Assembly: GCA_016763855.1 (NCBI GenBank)
Contig: JAESSY010000026.1
Span: 1 to 47,851, forward strand
DNA: 47,851 nt
Source: Pseudomonadales bacterium
Lineage (GTDB): Bacteria; Pseudomonadota; Gammaproteobacteria; Pseudomonadales; Azotimanducaceae
Direction of reading: 5' to 3'
Shown: positions 34,340 to 43,101 of the stretch, in pieces
Numbering within the stretch: the stretch's first letter is position 1
Layout: each line of letters begins with the position of its first letter
The notes under the pieces: model-generated
Database searches by the model: none
The model's input: only the letters and a program-made list of their open reading frames with translations
What the model was told of the DNA's origin: nothing
Translations under genes and position numbers: made by a program

Positions 34340-34759
34340 TCATCTCAACCAGTAATGATGGTAAATACCATCGACCCCGTGACCGATATCCTCATTGATC
34401 CAGTTGTTGGATTCGTAATATAAACAAGCCCGTTCATTCGCTGCAAGGGACTTCAGTGATAATGGTAAGCCAAAAATATTAACGCAATGATCAATTAGCT
34501 TTGTACCGATTCCTCTGTTCTGATATTCAGGCAAAATATAAAGATGGTGAATGAAACGTGCAGAGGGATAAATCGAAATAAAACCGCTTATCAATTCTTG
34601 CTGCTCGTACACAAATATCATTTCGCCTTTAACAAGGGAAGCAAATTTACGCCTCGATAACTCACCTTTAGCAAAACAGGATTCAGCTTGTCGCGCACGA
34701 TGGTATACGTCGATTAAAGATTCTAAATCTGAATTCAAATATTCCCTAATCGATATCAT
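34340..34759 (-). CDS. GNAT family N-acetyltransferase
   Basis: About 139 residues from ATG 34759. The conserved GNAT start MISIREYLNSDLESLIDVY begins there, although the frame is open to 34855. Motif A is LYILPEYQNRGIGTKLI and the C-terminal strand is SLAANERACLYYESNNW. No ribosome site is obvious. It converges on the M16 gene with a 53-nt gap. Substrate not assignable; it is different enough from the GNAT at 29320 not to be a recent copy. Confidence 0.8.
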   Translation of the reverse strand: MISIREYLNSDLESLIDVYHRARQAESCFAKGELSRRKFASLVKGEMIFVYEQQELISGFISIYPSARFIHHLYILPEYQNRGIGTKLIDHCVNIFGLPLSLKSLAANERACLYYESNNWINEDIGHGVDGIYHHYWLR

Positions 34760-34898
34760 GCTAGGGACATTTAGCTTGCTTCCTCTACCATTTGTCAATC
34801 TCTTAGCGAATAGAAGGAAACATGAGCGCTCTGTCTGAGAACGAGAAACAGACAACGTCTAAGCATTCTTAGGCTATGGGCTTTTGAATCATCGACCA

Positions 34899-35051
34899 TC
34901 AATTTGACACGGGATAGAGTTTGTTCATGTTTTTATCAATTGCTTTATCAAACGCCCCAATACTTTTTAGGAAGGCTTTAACAGAAGCCTTGTTCTTTTT
35001 AGTTTTAGCTTCAGCCATCATTGACTCCGCATATTTGTTGACGCGACTCAT
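34899..35051 (-). CDS. small basic hypothetical protein (50 aa)
   Basis: A 50-residue open frame from ATG 35051, beginning MSRVNKYAESMMAEAKTKKN. It is lysine-rich, with a regular helical pattern (KAFLKSIGAFDKAIDKNMNKL), which looks coding rather than random. No clear ribosome site. No family recognised. Confidence 0.4.
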   Translation of the reverse strand: MSRVNKYAESMMAEAKTKKNKASVKAFLKSIGAFDKAIDKNMNKLYPVSN

Positions 35052-35369
35052 TGATTACACTTTGAATACTATCAGAGCATCCCTAGATTAACGACCTAAC
35101 TCTTTTCTTTACTCTTTTTTTGGTAAGAAATAACTCCCAATTCAAACCACGGATTATTTTTCAGCCATCGATTGTTACGAAATAACAAAATTTCATAGGC
35201 GCAATAGCCACGAGAACTGGGTCTAATTTCCTGAACCATACTGAAAAAATCTGGAACTTTCTATGCTTGAACCTTCTCTACTTGATCCTTACATGCTTGA
35301 ACATTCTACGCTTGATCTTTCCGGTAAAAACTTTCACTCTAAGGCAATCCAATTCAAGCAGACAAGTTT
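35052..35369. other. 318-bp intergenic region before hemolysin III gene
   Basis: No convincing gene besides the repeat array described separately. An ATG at 35263 opens a 49-codon frame that runs through the repeats and into the hemolysin III gene in another frame; it might be a leader peptide but has only a weak ribosome site. Confidence 0.4.
35261..35320. repeat. four degenerate 15-bp tandem units
   Basis: Consecutive units CTATGCTTGAACCTT, CTCTACTTGATCCTT, ACATGCTTGAACATT and CTACGCTTGATCTTT share CTTGA-n-C/A-TT. Units 1 and 3 are closest to each other, as are 2 and 4, so a 30-bp step is also visible. It ends 49 nt before the hemolysin III start. Confidence 0.7.
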
Positions 35370-35999
35370 ATGTATTACGGAGAACGTCTCAATAGCATCA
35401 GCCACCTACTAGGCGCCACATTTGCGTTAATTGGGCTGGGCGCTCTATTAACGATCAGCATACCAACTGGCGATCTTTGGCTAATATTCAGCTTTTCAGT
35501 ATTTGGAATCACTTTGATTCTGCTCTACACCATGTCAACGCTCTATCATAGTTTTCATCCCCCGAAGCTAAAGAAATTATTCAAACTACTGGATCATATT
35601 AGTATCTATTTACTCATAGCCGGAACCTATACACCCTATATGCTCGTCACCCTTCGAGACGGAAACGGCTGGTTGATGGCTCAAGTCATTTGGGCCTTGG
35701 CTGCTCTGGGTATTTTAAGCGAGATCACGCTCTCTGGTCGCCTCGTTAAAATTGGGCAGCTCACTTGTTATCTCAGCATGGGATGGGCAATTGTTTTTGA
35801 TTTTTCCAATCTTGAAGCCGCGCTACCTGAAGCTGGCGTTAAGCTCTTAATTGCAGGAGGGATTGCCTATACCGCTGGTGTTATTTTTTATGTACTCGAT
35901 AAAATGAAACGATTGAACCATGCCCACGGCATTTGGCACCTATTTGTTCTCGGAGGATCTGTTTGCCATTTCATCGGCATATTGGGATATGTCAGGTAG
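35370..35999 (+). CDS. hemolysin III family membrane protein (PAQR/TrhA)
   Basis: A 209-residue protein with seven hydrophobic segments. ERLNSISHLLGA at the N-terminus, TLYHSF, LLIAGTYTP and a C-terminal HGIWHLFVLGGSVCHF give the metal-site His and Asp set of the PAQR superfamily. Bacterial members (TrhA/YqfA) act in membrane-energy or lipid homeostasis; haemolysis itself is rarely relevant. A degenerate 15-bp repeat array lies just upstream. Confidence 0.92.
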   Translation: MYYGERLNSISHLLGATFALIGLGALLTISIPTGDLWLIFSFSVFGITLILLYTMSTLYHSFHPPKLKKLFKLLDHISIYLLIAGTYTPYMLVTLRDGNGWLMAQVIWALAALGILSEITLSGRLVKIGQLTCYLSMGWAIVFDFSNLEAALPEAGVKLLIAGGIAYTAGVIFYVLDKMKRLNHAHGIWHLFVLGGSVCHFIGILGYVR

Positions 36000-36056
36000 T
36001 TAGCTCCCATCCATAAATAGGTTAATTTGGATGGGTACTAGTTTGTGCTAGCACAA

Positions 36057-36767
36057 TTACGAATTTGACGATTTTGGCAGTTTTTTATCGAAGTATTTTT
36101 CTGACGCCTCACAAACCTCTGCATATCCCATTGCTTCCTTAAAACCCTTTTTACTCAGACCATAGACTCCCCTCCTTATTCTTTCGAACCAGCCGTAATG
36201 GTTCGAAGACAATATAGCGAGGGTCTTCTTTCCAGTGCCAAAAGATCTCATTTCCACAGGCTTACTTTCACCAAATCGATTTATATAACAAGCAATTAAG
36301 ATGGCATTTTCCTTGTAAGCGGTCATCAATTGTATGCCGACACTACCCCCTACATTATCATTGCTATTTCGACTTTCGAGCTCCTCTATAACAGCTAAGC
36401 GCTTTCGTTTATTCCGCCTTACTTTTAGAGGCTCAGGATCAAACAGTTTAAGCACGCTCATGCCAAGAGGACTTTCCTGAACAATCAAAAGTCCCAATCC
36501 AGCCCGCTTTACTACTCTTTGAATACCCCGCCAGGGCTTACCGGAATTTTTTGGCTTAGGAATGGCGACATAAACCTTGTCCGCAAAAGCTTGCCTTTCC
36601 GTTGCTTGAATAAGCAAGGTCATATTTGCACTGGTCTTAAGTTCGACAACGATCAGCTCTTCATTCTTAATCCCCGCGATATCGCAATTTTTCACCTCCC
36701 CTCGGACTTTATATCCAAGAGCACCGAAATAAGCTGCGACGGGTTGATAAAGCTCAGTTTCCAGCAT
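36057..36767 (-). CDS. DUF2161 family, PD-(D/E)xK-like protein
   Basis: A 236-residue protein. The N-terminal part has a PD-(D/E)xK nuclease-like core: Glu in MLETELYQPV, Asp in NCDIAGI and the ELK motif in LIVVELKTS, then a Gln/Arg helix (QATERQAFAD). This order matches DUF2161 proteins. The C-terminal half resembles a small winged-helix domain (YGWFERIRRGVYGLSKKGFKE). Function unknown; a DNA- or nucleotide-acting nuclease is likely from the fold. It diverges from the TldD-like gene. Confidence 0.8.
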   Translation of the reverse strand: MLETELYQPVAAYFGALGYKVRGEVKNCDIAGIKNEELIVVELKTSANMTLLIQATERQAFADKVYVAIPKPKNSGKPWRGIQRVVKRAGLGLLIVQESPLGMSVLKLFDPEPLKVRRNKRKRLAVIEELESRNSNDNVGGSVGIQLMTAYKENAILIACYINRFGESKPVEMRSFGTGKKTLAILSSNHYGWFERIRRGVYGLSKKGFKEAMGYAEVCEASEKYFDKKLPKSSNS

Positions 36768-36978
36768 CAGTAATCCAGGGTCGAGACATTTTAAATATAC
36801 CTCTTTTATGTAATACCTTTATATCACCCTTTATATGACAGAACGACCATGAGATCATTTAGATATAATTTCAATCGATATTCCCACTTGAGCTTAAGCT
36901 AGTCATTGATCGTGTCAAACGGTCAATCTGACAAAAAAACCACAAAGTTGAGCGGAAAAGTAAAAGGATAAAAGAAAT

Positions 36979-38406
36979 ATGCGAACAAATTGGCAGAGTT
37001 TAATCTCTCAGTTTTCTCATGACTGCGACTGGGTAGGTATTAGAGAATATAAAGAAACAACAGATTATATTACTGCAAGAAACGGAAAGCCTGAGAGTAC
37101 CAATTCAGAAATTTCTCACGGCGTTATGCTTGAAGTCATGGTTGAGGGGCAATTTGCCTACGCTGGCACCGTGGATATGTCTAATCAAGGCTTGCAAGAC
37201 GCTTTCAGAAAGGCCAAACACATGGCAATGCTTTCATCTCCTCATAAGCTACATTCCTTCAACCTCGACACGCGGCCCGCTCATACCGGCAGCTACCAGA
37301 CACCGACTCAAGTGCCATTAGATGCGCTATCATTTGGAGAAATCCAAAGAAAACTCATTAATATTTCTAAACAGGCAGAAACATCTAACGAAATCATTGA
37401 TTCCTGGGCGCAGGCCATGCTTATTCGTACTGAAATTTACTATCTCAGCTCAAATGGATCTGAGTGGCACCAGGATTTCTCAATTGTTTCAAAAGACTTT
37501 GGTGTCACTGCAAAAAGGGAGGAAGAAACACAATCCCGGTCTTATGGGTTTAACGGTCTTCAAACTGGATTAGATGATTTAGATGACAATATTCTCGAAG
37601 CCGAAGCGATAAGAATTGGTCATCAAGCAGTAGAACTCTTGGAGGCAAGAGACTGCCCCGCTGACACCAGAGATTTGATGTTAGTCCCTGATCAGCTTTA
37701 TTTGCAGATCCACGAATCTATAGGCCACCCCTTGGAACTTGATCGAATTCTAGGTGATGAAAGAAACTATGCAGGCTGGAGTTTCGTCTCCCCAAACGAC
37801 TTTGGCAATCTGCAATATGGCTCAAGCAAGATGAATGTTAGCTTCGACCCCGAAACAGAAACCGGCATGGCATCCTATGCTTTTGATGACAGTGGCATAC
37901 CCGCAGAGAAAGCCTACCTGATTAAAGACGGCATTTTATTGAGGGGCATCGGCGGCATTGAATCCCAACAGCGCTCAGGCTTACCGGGCGTCGCATCTTC
38001 TCGTGCCAGTGATTGGAATAGAGCGCCCATCGATAGAATGGCGAACATCAATCTAGAGCCAGGTGACAGCAGTATGGCGGATATGATTTCGAATACCGAA
38101 AAAGGCATTTTGATGGAAACCAATAGGTCCTGGTCCATCGATGACTATCGAAACAAATTTCAATTTGGTTGCCAGTACGCACGACTCATTGAAGACGGTG
38201 AAATAACTGAAACCGTTAAAAACCCTAATTATCGTGGTGTCACAACCCCTTTTTGGAATAGTCTAAAGTTTGTTGGCGACAGGGACACGAGCAAAGTTTA
38301 CGGCTCCCCTTATTGCGGCAAAGGAGAACCCAATCAAATTATTCGGGTCGGGCATTCAACCCCCACCTGCGTCTTTACTGATATCGAAATTTTTGGAGGT
38401 GCTTAA
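36979..38406 (+). CDS. tldD: TldD-like metalloprotease subunit
   Basis: A 475-residue TldD/PmbA-family protein. The metal-binding motif HESIGHPLELDRILG corresponds to HExxxH of TldD, and YCGKGEPNQ near the C-terminus supplies the conserved Cys ligand (CGKG). The TldD-TldE heterodimer is a zinc protease that trims unfolded or RiPP-precursor peptides; in E. coli it matures microcin B17 and degrades CcdA. AAGGA precedes the ATG. The stop overlaps the next gene's start (TAATG). The sequence is divergent from E. coli TldD, so the symbol is by family and arrangement. Confidence 0.85.
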   Translation: MRTNWQSLISQFSHDCDWVGIREYKETTDYITARNGKPESTNSEISHGVMLEVMVEGQFAYAGTVDMSNQGLQDAFRKAKHMAMLSSPHKLHSFNLDTRPAHTGSYQTPTQVPLDALSFGEIQRKLINISKQAETSNEIIDSWAQAMLIRTEIYYLSSNGSEWHQDFSIVSKDFGVTAKREEETQSRSYGFNGLQTGLDDLDDNILEAEAIRIGHQAVELLEARDCPADTRDLMLVPDQLYLQIHESIGHPLELDRILGDERNYAGWSFVSPNDFGNLQYGSSKMNVSFDPETETGMASYAFDDSGIPAEKAYLIKDGILLRGIGGIESQQRSGLPGVASSRASDWNRAPIDRMANINLEPGDSSMADMISNTEKGILMETNRSWSIDDYRNKFQFGCQYARLIEDGEITETVKNPNYRGVTTPFWNSLKFVGDRDTSKVYGSPYCGKGEPNQIIRVGHSTPTCVFTDIEIFGGA

Positions 38407-39749
38407 TGGAATCCTTCTCTATGGAAAAACTGTTTAATCAAATCTCCGAGTCCTTGTTTGCTAATCTGAATTCAAACGAGCAACTCAATCTCAATTTCAG
38501 TGGCGAAGACACCCTCTTTATCCGTTTCAACAAAAGCAAAGTTCGACAGAGTACTGCGGTTAAACAAATGGCACTCAGTTTGACCTTAAAAACGGACAGA
38601 AAAGAAACAGAGATGACTTTCCCTTTAAGTGAAGGACCGCTAAATAAAGATGCTGAAGCCGGAGCGCTTTCGTGCCTTGATTTACTGAGGGAAAGGCTAG
38701 GCACTCTAGATCAGCTACCCTTTTTTGTGGCGATGGAAAACAATGGTCAGTCTCACTCTGTTCACAAGGGTGCACTCATGACATTCGATGAGTATCTCGA
38801 TGTTATTACATCAGAATCCACAGCCGTTGATCTCGCTGGCATTCTAGTTTCCGGTAACTTAGCCAAAGGAAATGCCAATTCATTGGGCCAGCAACATTGG
38901 TTTGAAAGCGCATCCTTTTGCTTTGACTATTCACTCTACACAGAGAAAGAAAAGGCTGTTAAAGCATCTTATAGCGGCACAAAATTCAATCGCGAAGCGT
39001 TTGGTGCAAATTTGAATGAAGCAAAAGAAAACCTCAAAATCATGTCCATCCCAAATAGAGTGTTACCGCCAGGAAAATATAAATGCTACTTGGCACCTGC
39101 AGCTGTGAATGAAATACTCGGCATCTTCAATCATGGCGGCCCTTCGTACTCCGGATTAAAGCGAGGAAATTCTCCTCTGCAGAAAATTGAAAACGAAGGT
39201 ATTCAACTATCAGAAATGTTTACACTTTCAGAAGATTTCTCTCTCGGCCTGCACCCTTCCTTTAATAACGAAGGAGAAGTTGCCGCTTCCCACATGCCTA
39301 TTTTTAATAAGGGGATTTTGGAAAACCTGTTAACTTCATCCCGCTCAGCAGTCGAATTCAACGCAGTCAGCAATCAATCCAACGAAAGCGAAGGTTTGCG
39401 TTCTGCCGTTATCAATACCGGCGAACTTGGTAAAGCCGATATTCTAAAGACCCTTGATAATGGTATTTATATCTCCAACCTTCACTACCTAAATTGGAGC
39501 GATGTCACTAAAGGTAGAATAACGGGCATGACAAGATTTGCCTGCTTTCTGGTTGAAAATGGCAAGGTGATCGCGCCGATAAAAGATCTACGCTTTGATG
39601 AAACCATTTTCAATATTTGGGGGAACAACCTATTGGCCGTGACCGACTTTGCTGAAACTGAAGTCAGCACAAATACTTATTTCAGTCGAAGTGCAGGAGG
39701 AACAAAGTGTCCAGGGCTATTGGTAGACAACTTTAGCTTTACCCTTTGA
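38406..39749 (+). CDS. tldE: TldE/PmbA-like metalloprotease subunit
   Basis: A 447-residue TldD/PmbA-family protein without the HExxxH motif, as expected for the non-catalytic TldE half. The C-terminal GRITGMTRFACFLVENGKV and NTYFSRSAGGTKCPGLLV fit the family's beta-rich end. ATG 38406 overlaps the tldD stop by one nt; a second ATG five codons later (MEKLFN) could also serve. Equal expression with tldD fits the obligate heterodimer. A MFS transporter follows at 85 nt. Confidence 0.82.
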   Translation: MESFSMEKLFNQISESLFANLNSNEQLNLNFSGEDTLFIRFNKSKVRQSTAVKQMALSLTLKTDRKETEMTFPLSEGPLNKDAEAGALSCLDLLRERLGTLDQLPFFVAMENNGQSHSVHKGALMTFDEYLDVITSESTAVDLAGILVSGNLAKGNANSLGQQHWFESASFCFDYSLYTEKEKAVKASYSGTKFNREAFGANLNEAKENLKIMSIPNRVLPPGKYKCYLAPAAVNEILGIFNHGGPSYSGLKRGNSPLQKIENEGIQLSEMFTLSEDFSLGLHPSFNNEGEVAASHMPIFNKGILENLLTSSRSAVEFNAVSNQSNESEGLRSAVINTGELGKADILKTLDNGIYISNLHYLNWSDVTKGRITGMTRFACFLVENGKVIAPIKDLRFDETIFNIWGNNLLAVTDFAETEVSTNTYFSRSAGGTKCPGLLVDNFSFTL

Positions 39750-39834
39750 CCCTTAGCCGATCAAGAAGGATATAAAGCCTTCCGACGCACATTCTGGTAG
39801 GATATTTTATGTTATAAAAAATAAAAGAATTAAT

Positions 39835-41166
39835 ATGGGCTGGTTTTTATCTGAGAGCCGACTTCTACGGTTTTCATCCTTTACGATTTTCTATATTGCA
39901 CAGGGATTGCCTATTGGGCTTATCTCAGTTGCACTCCCCGCATGGCTTGCTGAAAATAATGTCAGCACTGCACAAATTGCATCATTTATTGCTATTACTG
40001 GATTGCCCTGGGGATTCAAGTTACTTGTTGGGCCTTTGATGGATCGGTTTTCTTTTCTTGCCATGGGTCGCCGCAGACCTTGGGTAATTGGCGCCCAATT
40101 CGGACTGTTAATCGCCATGGTCGCCATGGTCGCCATGTCGTTTGTACCTGATCCTATTAATAATATTTTTCTACTCACTACCGCTGGGTTTTTTGTCAAT
40201 GTATTTGCAGCGATGCAAGATGTGGCAGTCGACGGTATGGCGATAGATACCTTGCCTGAGAACGAACGAGGGCGAGCAAATTCCTTTATGGCATTTGGTC
40301 AAGTCGCAGGTTATTCATTATCCGGGGCGTTTTGCGCCATGATGCTCATTCAATTTGGATTGTATGGTGCAACTCTGACGCTGGCCGCAGGAATCGCCCT
40401 AATATTTATTTGGGGAATTATCGTAAGAGAAAGAAAGGGTGAAAAAATCATGCCCTGGTCAACAGGTCAAGCTTCAAAAAGATCCCTCGATTTGCAAGCA
40501 AATAGTTGGCTAAGTATTTTTAACGATCTACGGAAGGTATTATTTTTACCCACAAGCCTCTTGCTAATATTAATTGCATTTCTCTGGCGAGCATCAGACG
40601 GTTTCTGGTTAGTGGGCGCACCGGTAATTGTTGTTCAAGATCTTCACTTTGAAAGCACAACCTATAGCTACTGGACGTCAATTTGCACTGGTATCGCTGC
40701 GATACTCGGACTCTTTCTCGGGCCCGTTATCGATAAAATTGGCGCTAGAAAAGTGTTTATTGGTGCTCTGGCTATCCTCGCCTTCGTTTATCTATTAATA
40801 GGATCATCCGTTCAGTATTGGCAATCGAGTGCATTTTTATTAGGCGTACTCATTATTCACTCCATTGTCACGCAGGGTTGCTTTATTAGCTTCATTGCCC
40901 TGCACATGAGCATATGCTGGGATAAAGTATCCGCAACGCAATTTGCAATCTATATGGCGTGGTCAAATCTAGCTCGCTCAATCGGCGCTTCAATATACGG
41001 AGAAATCAATCCAAATCTCGAAACAGGACAACAGTTTTTCATTATGGGGGGAATCGTAGCCATTGCTGCGGGTCTGTTACTCATGGTCAAGGTCCAACAG
41101 CACAGGAAAAGAATTGACGAGATAAAGGATGATCTGAATCAGGATATGATAGGGCCAATCGCTTAG
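39835..41166 (+). CDS. MFS transporter, AmpG-like
   Basis: A 443-residue protein with about 12 membrane segments. The cytoplasmic loop MDRFSFLAMGRRRPW after TM2 and the AAMQDVAVDGMAIDTLPENERGRAN segment after TM4 are characteristic of the AmpG/permease group that imports muropeptides or acetyl-CoA-related substrates. A perfect nine-base triplication (TCGCCATGG, 40112-40138) encodes AMVAMVAM in TM3. Placement after tldD/tldE hints at peptide import, but the family is too broad to decide. It converges with the rlmD-like gene. Confidence 0.85.
   Translation: MGWFLSESRLLRFSSFTIFYIAQGLPIGLISVALPAWLAENNVSTAQIASFIAITGLPWGFKLLVGPLMDRFSFLAMGRRRPWVIGAQFGLLIAMVAMVAMSFVPDPINNIFLLTTAGFFVNVFAAMQDVAVDGMAIDTLPENERGRANSFMAFGQVAGYSLSGAFCAMMLIQFGLYGATLTLAAGIALIFIWGIIVRERKGEKIMPWSTGQASKRSLDLQANSWLSIFNDLRKVLFLPTSLLLILIAFLWRASDGFWLVGAPVIVVQDLHFESTTYSYWTSICTGIAAILGLFLGPVIDKIGARKVFIGALAILAFVYLLIGSSVQYWQSSAFLLGVLIIHSIVTQGCFISFIALHMSICWDKVSATQFAIYMAWSNLARSIGASIYGEINPNLETGQQFFIMGGIVAIAAGLLLMVKVQQHRKRIDEIKDDLNQDMIGPIA
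40112..40138. repeat. three 9-bp tandem repeats inside MFS gene
   Basis: TCGCCATGG occurs three times in a row (last copy ends in T). It keeps the frame and encodes a repeated Ala-Met-Val in a membrane segment. Confidence 0.8.
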
Positions 41167-41185
41167 CGTGAGCGCTACTTAAGCT

Positions 41186-42306
41186 TTAGCCCTCTTTAAA
41201 CTTCAGAGACACTAAGGTCTCAAAATGAGAAGTGGCTGGAAACAGATCAAGCAAGTCAATATTTTCGAGTTTGTAAGGCATCGTCAGACTCTTCAAATCT
41301 CGCGCAAGACTAGCAGGATTGCAGCTAACATAAAAATATGTTTTGGCTTGATCCGTCGCATCCATTTATCAATCAGGGGGAAACCTCGTCTCGGCGGATC
41401 TAGCACCACAGCATCGAATTGAACCTTTTTATACTTTCTTGAGAACCTTGTGAGCGAATCTTCTTCGTATAAATCCAGCGCATAGAAGGCTTGTTGTTCC
41501 ATATTGGCCAATTCATGACTATCCACCAACACAATTTTCTCAGCCCCCAGATTATTTGACAAATTTCCCGATCCTGAAAAAAGATCTAATAGTGTTTTTA
41601 TGTTTTTGTCTTCCACTAACGATGCAACTCTTGCCTTAAGCTTAACATTCATTTCTTCATAAACCTGAGAGAATCCTCCCTGGGAATATACGTCATTCCA
41701 GCTCAACTTCACTTCATCATCTTGCAGGTAAAGCTCACAATGTCCACGACCCATATGAATTTCTTGCCAATCTTTTTGCCTGTACAAACTGTCAAATTTT
41801 GCGTGCATCTCCTCTTTTATAAGCAAGCAATTGGGCACTTCAACGACCTTGTCTTGCGCACCATCTAACATGCCGATATATTTTCTTCTATAGTGAAGTT
41901 GAACTCTGTTTCGGTAGGCAAATCGGCGCGGCGCGGCAAACACATTTATATCACCGATATCACCCATTTTTATACCTGACAAATGGCGAGACAAGGCCGC
42001 TTTCTTGAATTCGAGTTCATCTTCATAACTTACGTGTTGGTATTGACAACCTGGGCACTGATTAAAATGGGGGCATTGCGCTTCAATTCGTTGAGAAGAA
42101 GATTCGTCTATGGATTCAAGCATAGCGAACTGAACACCTTTCGCTCGTTTAAAAACAAGTGCGGTTCCAGTCTCACCCGGCAATGTTCCCCCGATAAATG
42201 TAACCTTCTTGCCACTCTTATCAACGCCCTGACCCATAGGATCAAGATGATCGATAGAAAATCGAATCTTCTGCAGATTCTCAGTAGGTTTCTGTTTTCG
42301 CCTCAC
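41186..42306 (-). pseudogene. rlmD: RlmD-like 23S rRNA (uracil-5-)-methyltransferase, frameshifted
   Basis: The first frame (42306 to about 41337) has a TRAM-like N-terminus, 4Fe-4S cysteines at 78, 84, 87 and 160 (C-x5-C-x2-C plus a distal Cys), the SAM motif LLDLFSGSGNLS and DPPRRGFP. This matches the RlmD/RlmC/TrmA family, most like RlmD. At a plus-strand A5 tract (41332-41336) the frame fails, giving a short false tail ending at 41293. In the next frame the missing end continues perfectly: FYVSCNPASLARDLKSL with the catalytic Cys, then HFETLVSLKF with the catalytic Glu, ending in TAA at 41188-41186. One lost base in an A6 tract explains it. A sequencing error is quite possible; if real, the enzyme is dead. 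Confidence 0.85.
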
Positions 42307-42318
42307 TATATGCTGCCT

Positions 42319-42900
42319 TCAACTGATCGATTGTAGTTTTTCGATTGTAGACGCGAGTTTTGATCCCAACTGCATCACAGCCTTCTGTTTCCTTTCATCA
42401 ACTAGATCGCCTTCCTCTGTAAAAGCAGAGAAGGATTGCGGGATAGTTTGTTGCTCTGTCAACAAGGTAACGCCAATATTGCCCAGTAACATTCTTAGAG
42501 ATACCAAACCTCGTATTCCCCCAAGCGCACCTGGGGAAGCAGACATAATGGCTGCCATCTTGCCCCGATAAGCCAGCAGCGGCGATTCATTTTCGGTATT
42601 TGCCCTACTCGCCCAATCTATGACATTTTTCAACAAGGGGCTAAAGGCACTATTGTACTCAGGAGAAGCAATCAGAAATCCGTCATGATCAATTAACAAC
42701 TGCTTAAAACCCAGGGCATATTCTGGCATACCCTTTTCGTCTTCAAGATCACCGTCATATATAGGCATAGGAAAGTCAGCTAGATTAATATGGCTGACGC
42801 TAGCCCCAGTACTCTTTGCTCCTTCTGCAGCAATTTTGACTAGTTTGTTATTAAATGAGTCTCGGCGGCTACTACCCGAAAACGCCAAAATTTTTACCAT
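42319..42900 (-). CDS. NADPH-dependent FMN reductase family protein
   Basis: A 193-residue flavodoxin-like protein from ATG 42900, with GGAG 6 nt upstream; a longer frame to 42933 would take in part of the repeat array. The FMN phosphate loop is FSGSSRRDSFNNKL, the second flavin motif is SPEYNSAFSPLLKNVIDW, and SASPGALGG near 120 completes the site. Such enzymes reduce quinones, azo dyes, chromate or flavins. It lies 12 nt before the rlmD-like gene in the same direction. Confidence 0.9.
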   Translation of the reverse strand: MVKILAFSGSSRRDSFNNKLVKIAAEGAKSTGASVSHINLADFPMPIYDGDLEDEKGMPEYALGFKQLLIDHDGFLIASPEYNSAFSPLLKNVIDWASRANTENESPLLAYRGKMAAIMSASPGALGGIRGLVSLRMLLGNIGVTLLTEQQTIPQSFSAFTEEGDLVDERKQKAVMQLGSKLASTIEKLQSIS

Positions 42901-42932
42901 CTTAAGCTCCAAACAAATGCATATTTTTTTCA

Positions 42933-43010
42933 ATCAACTTACACTATCAAATTACGAGATCAAGTTACGAGATCAAGCTGCGAAATCAATTTATAAGATC
43001 AACTTACATT
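42933..43010. repeat. six degenerate 13-bp tandem units (iteron-like)
   Basis: Six head-to-tail 13-bp units each begin with ATCAA: starts at 42933, 42946, 42959, 42972, 42985, 42998. The consensus is about ATCAARTTACGAG; units 2 and 3 differ at one base. They occupy the divergent promoter region of the FMN reductase and S9 peptidase genes. Confidence 0.8.
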
Positions 43011-43101
43011 TTAATCAATTCGCGATATAAGCAATTTACTATATAGCAAAAATGAAATGACAAGTGCGGCTTAGAAGCAATAACTCAAAGGGATAAACAA
43101 A

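Noticed and set aside
36005-36035. CCCATCC / GGATGGG inverted repeat as a terminator
   Set aside because: The loop is about 17 nt and no T tract follows on either strand.
42933-43010. CRISPR array or plasmid origin
   Set aside because: Units are 13 bp with no spacers, and there is no cas or rep gene nearby.
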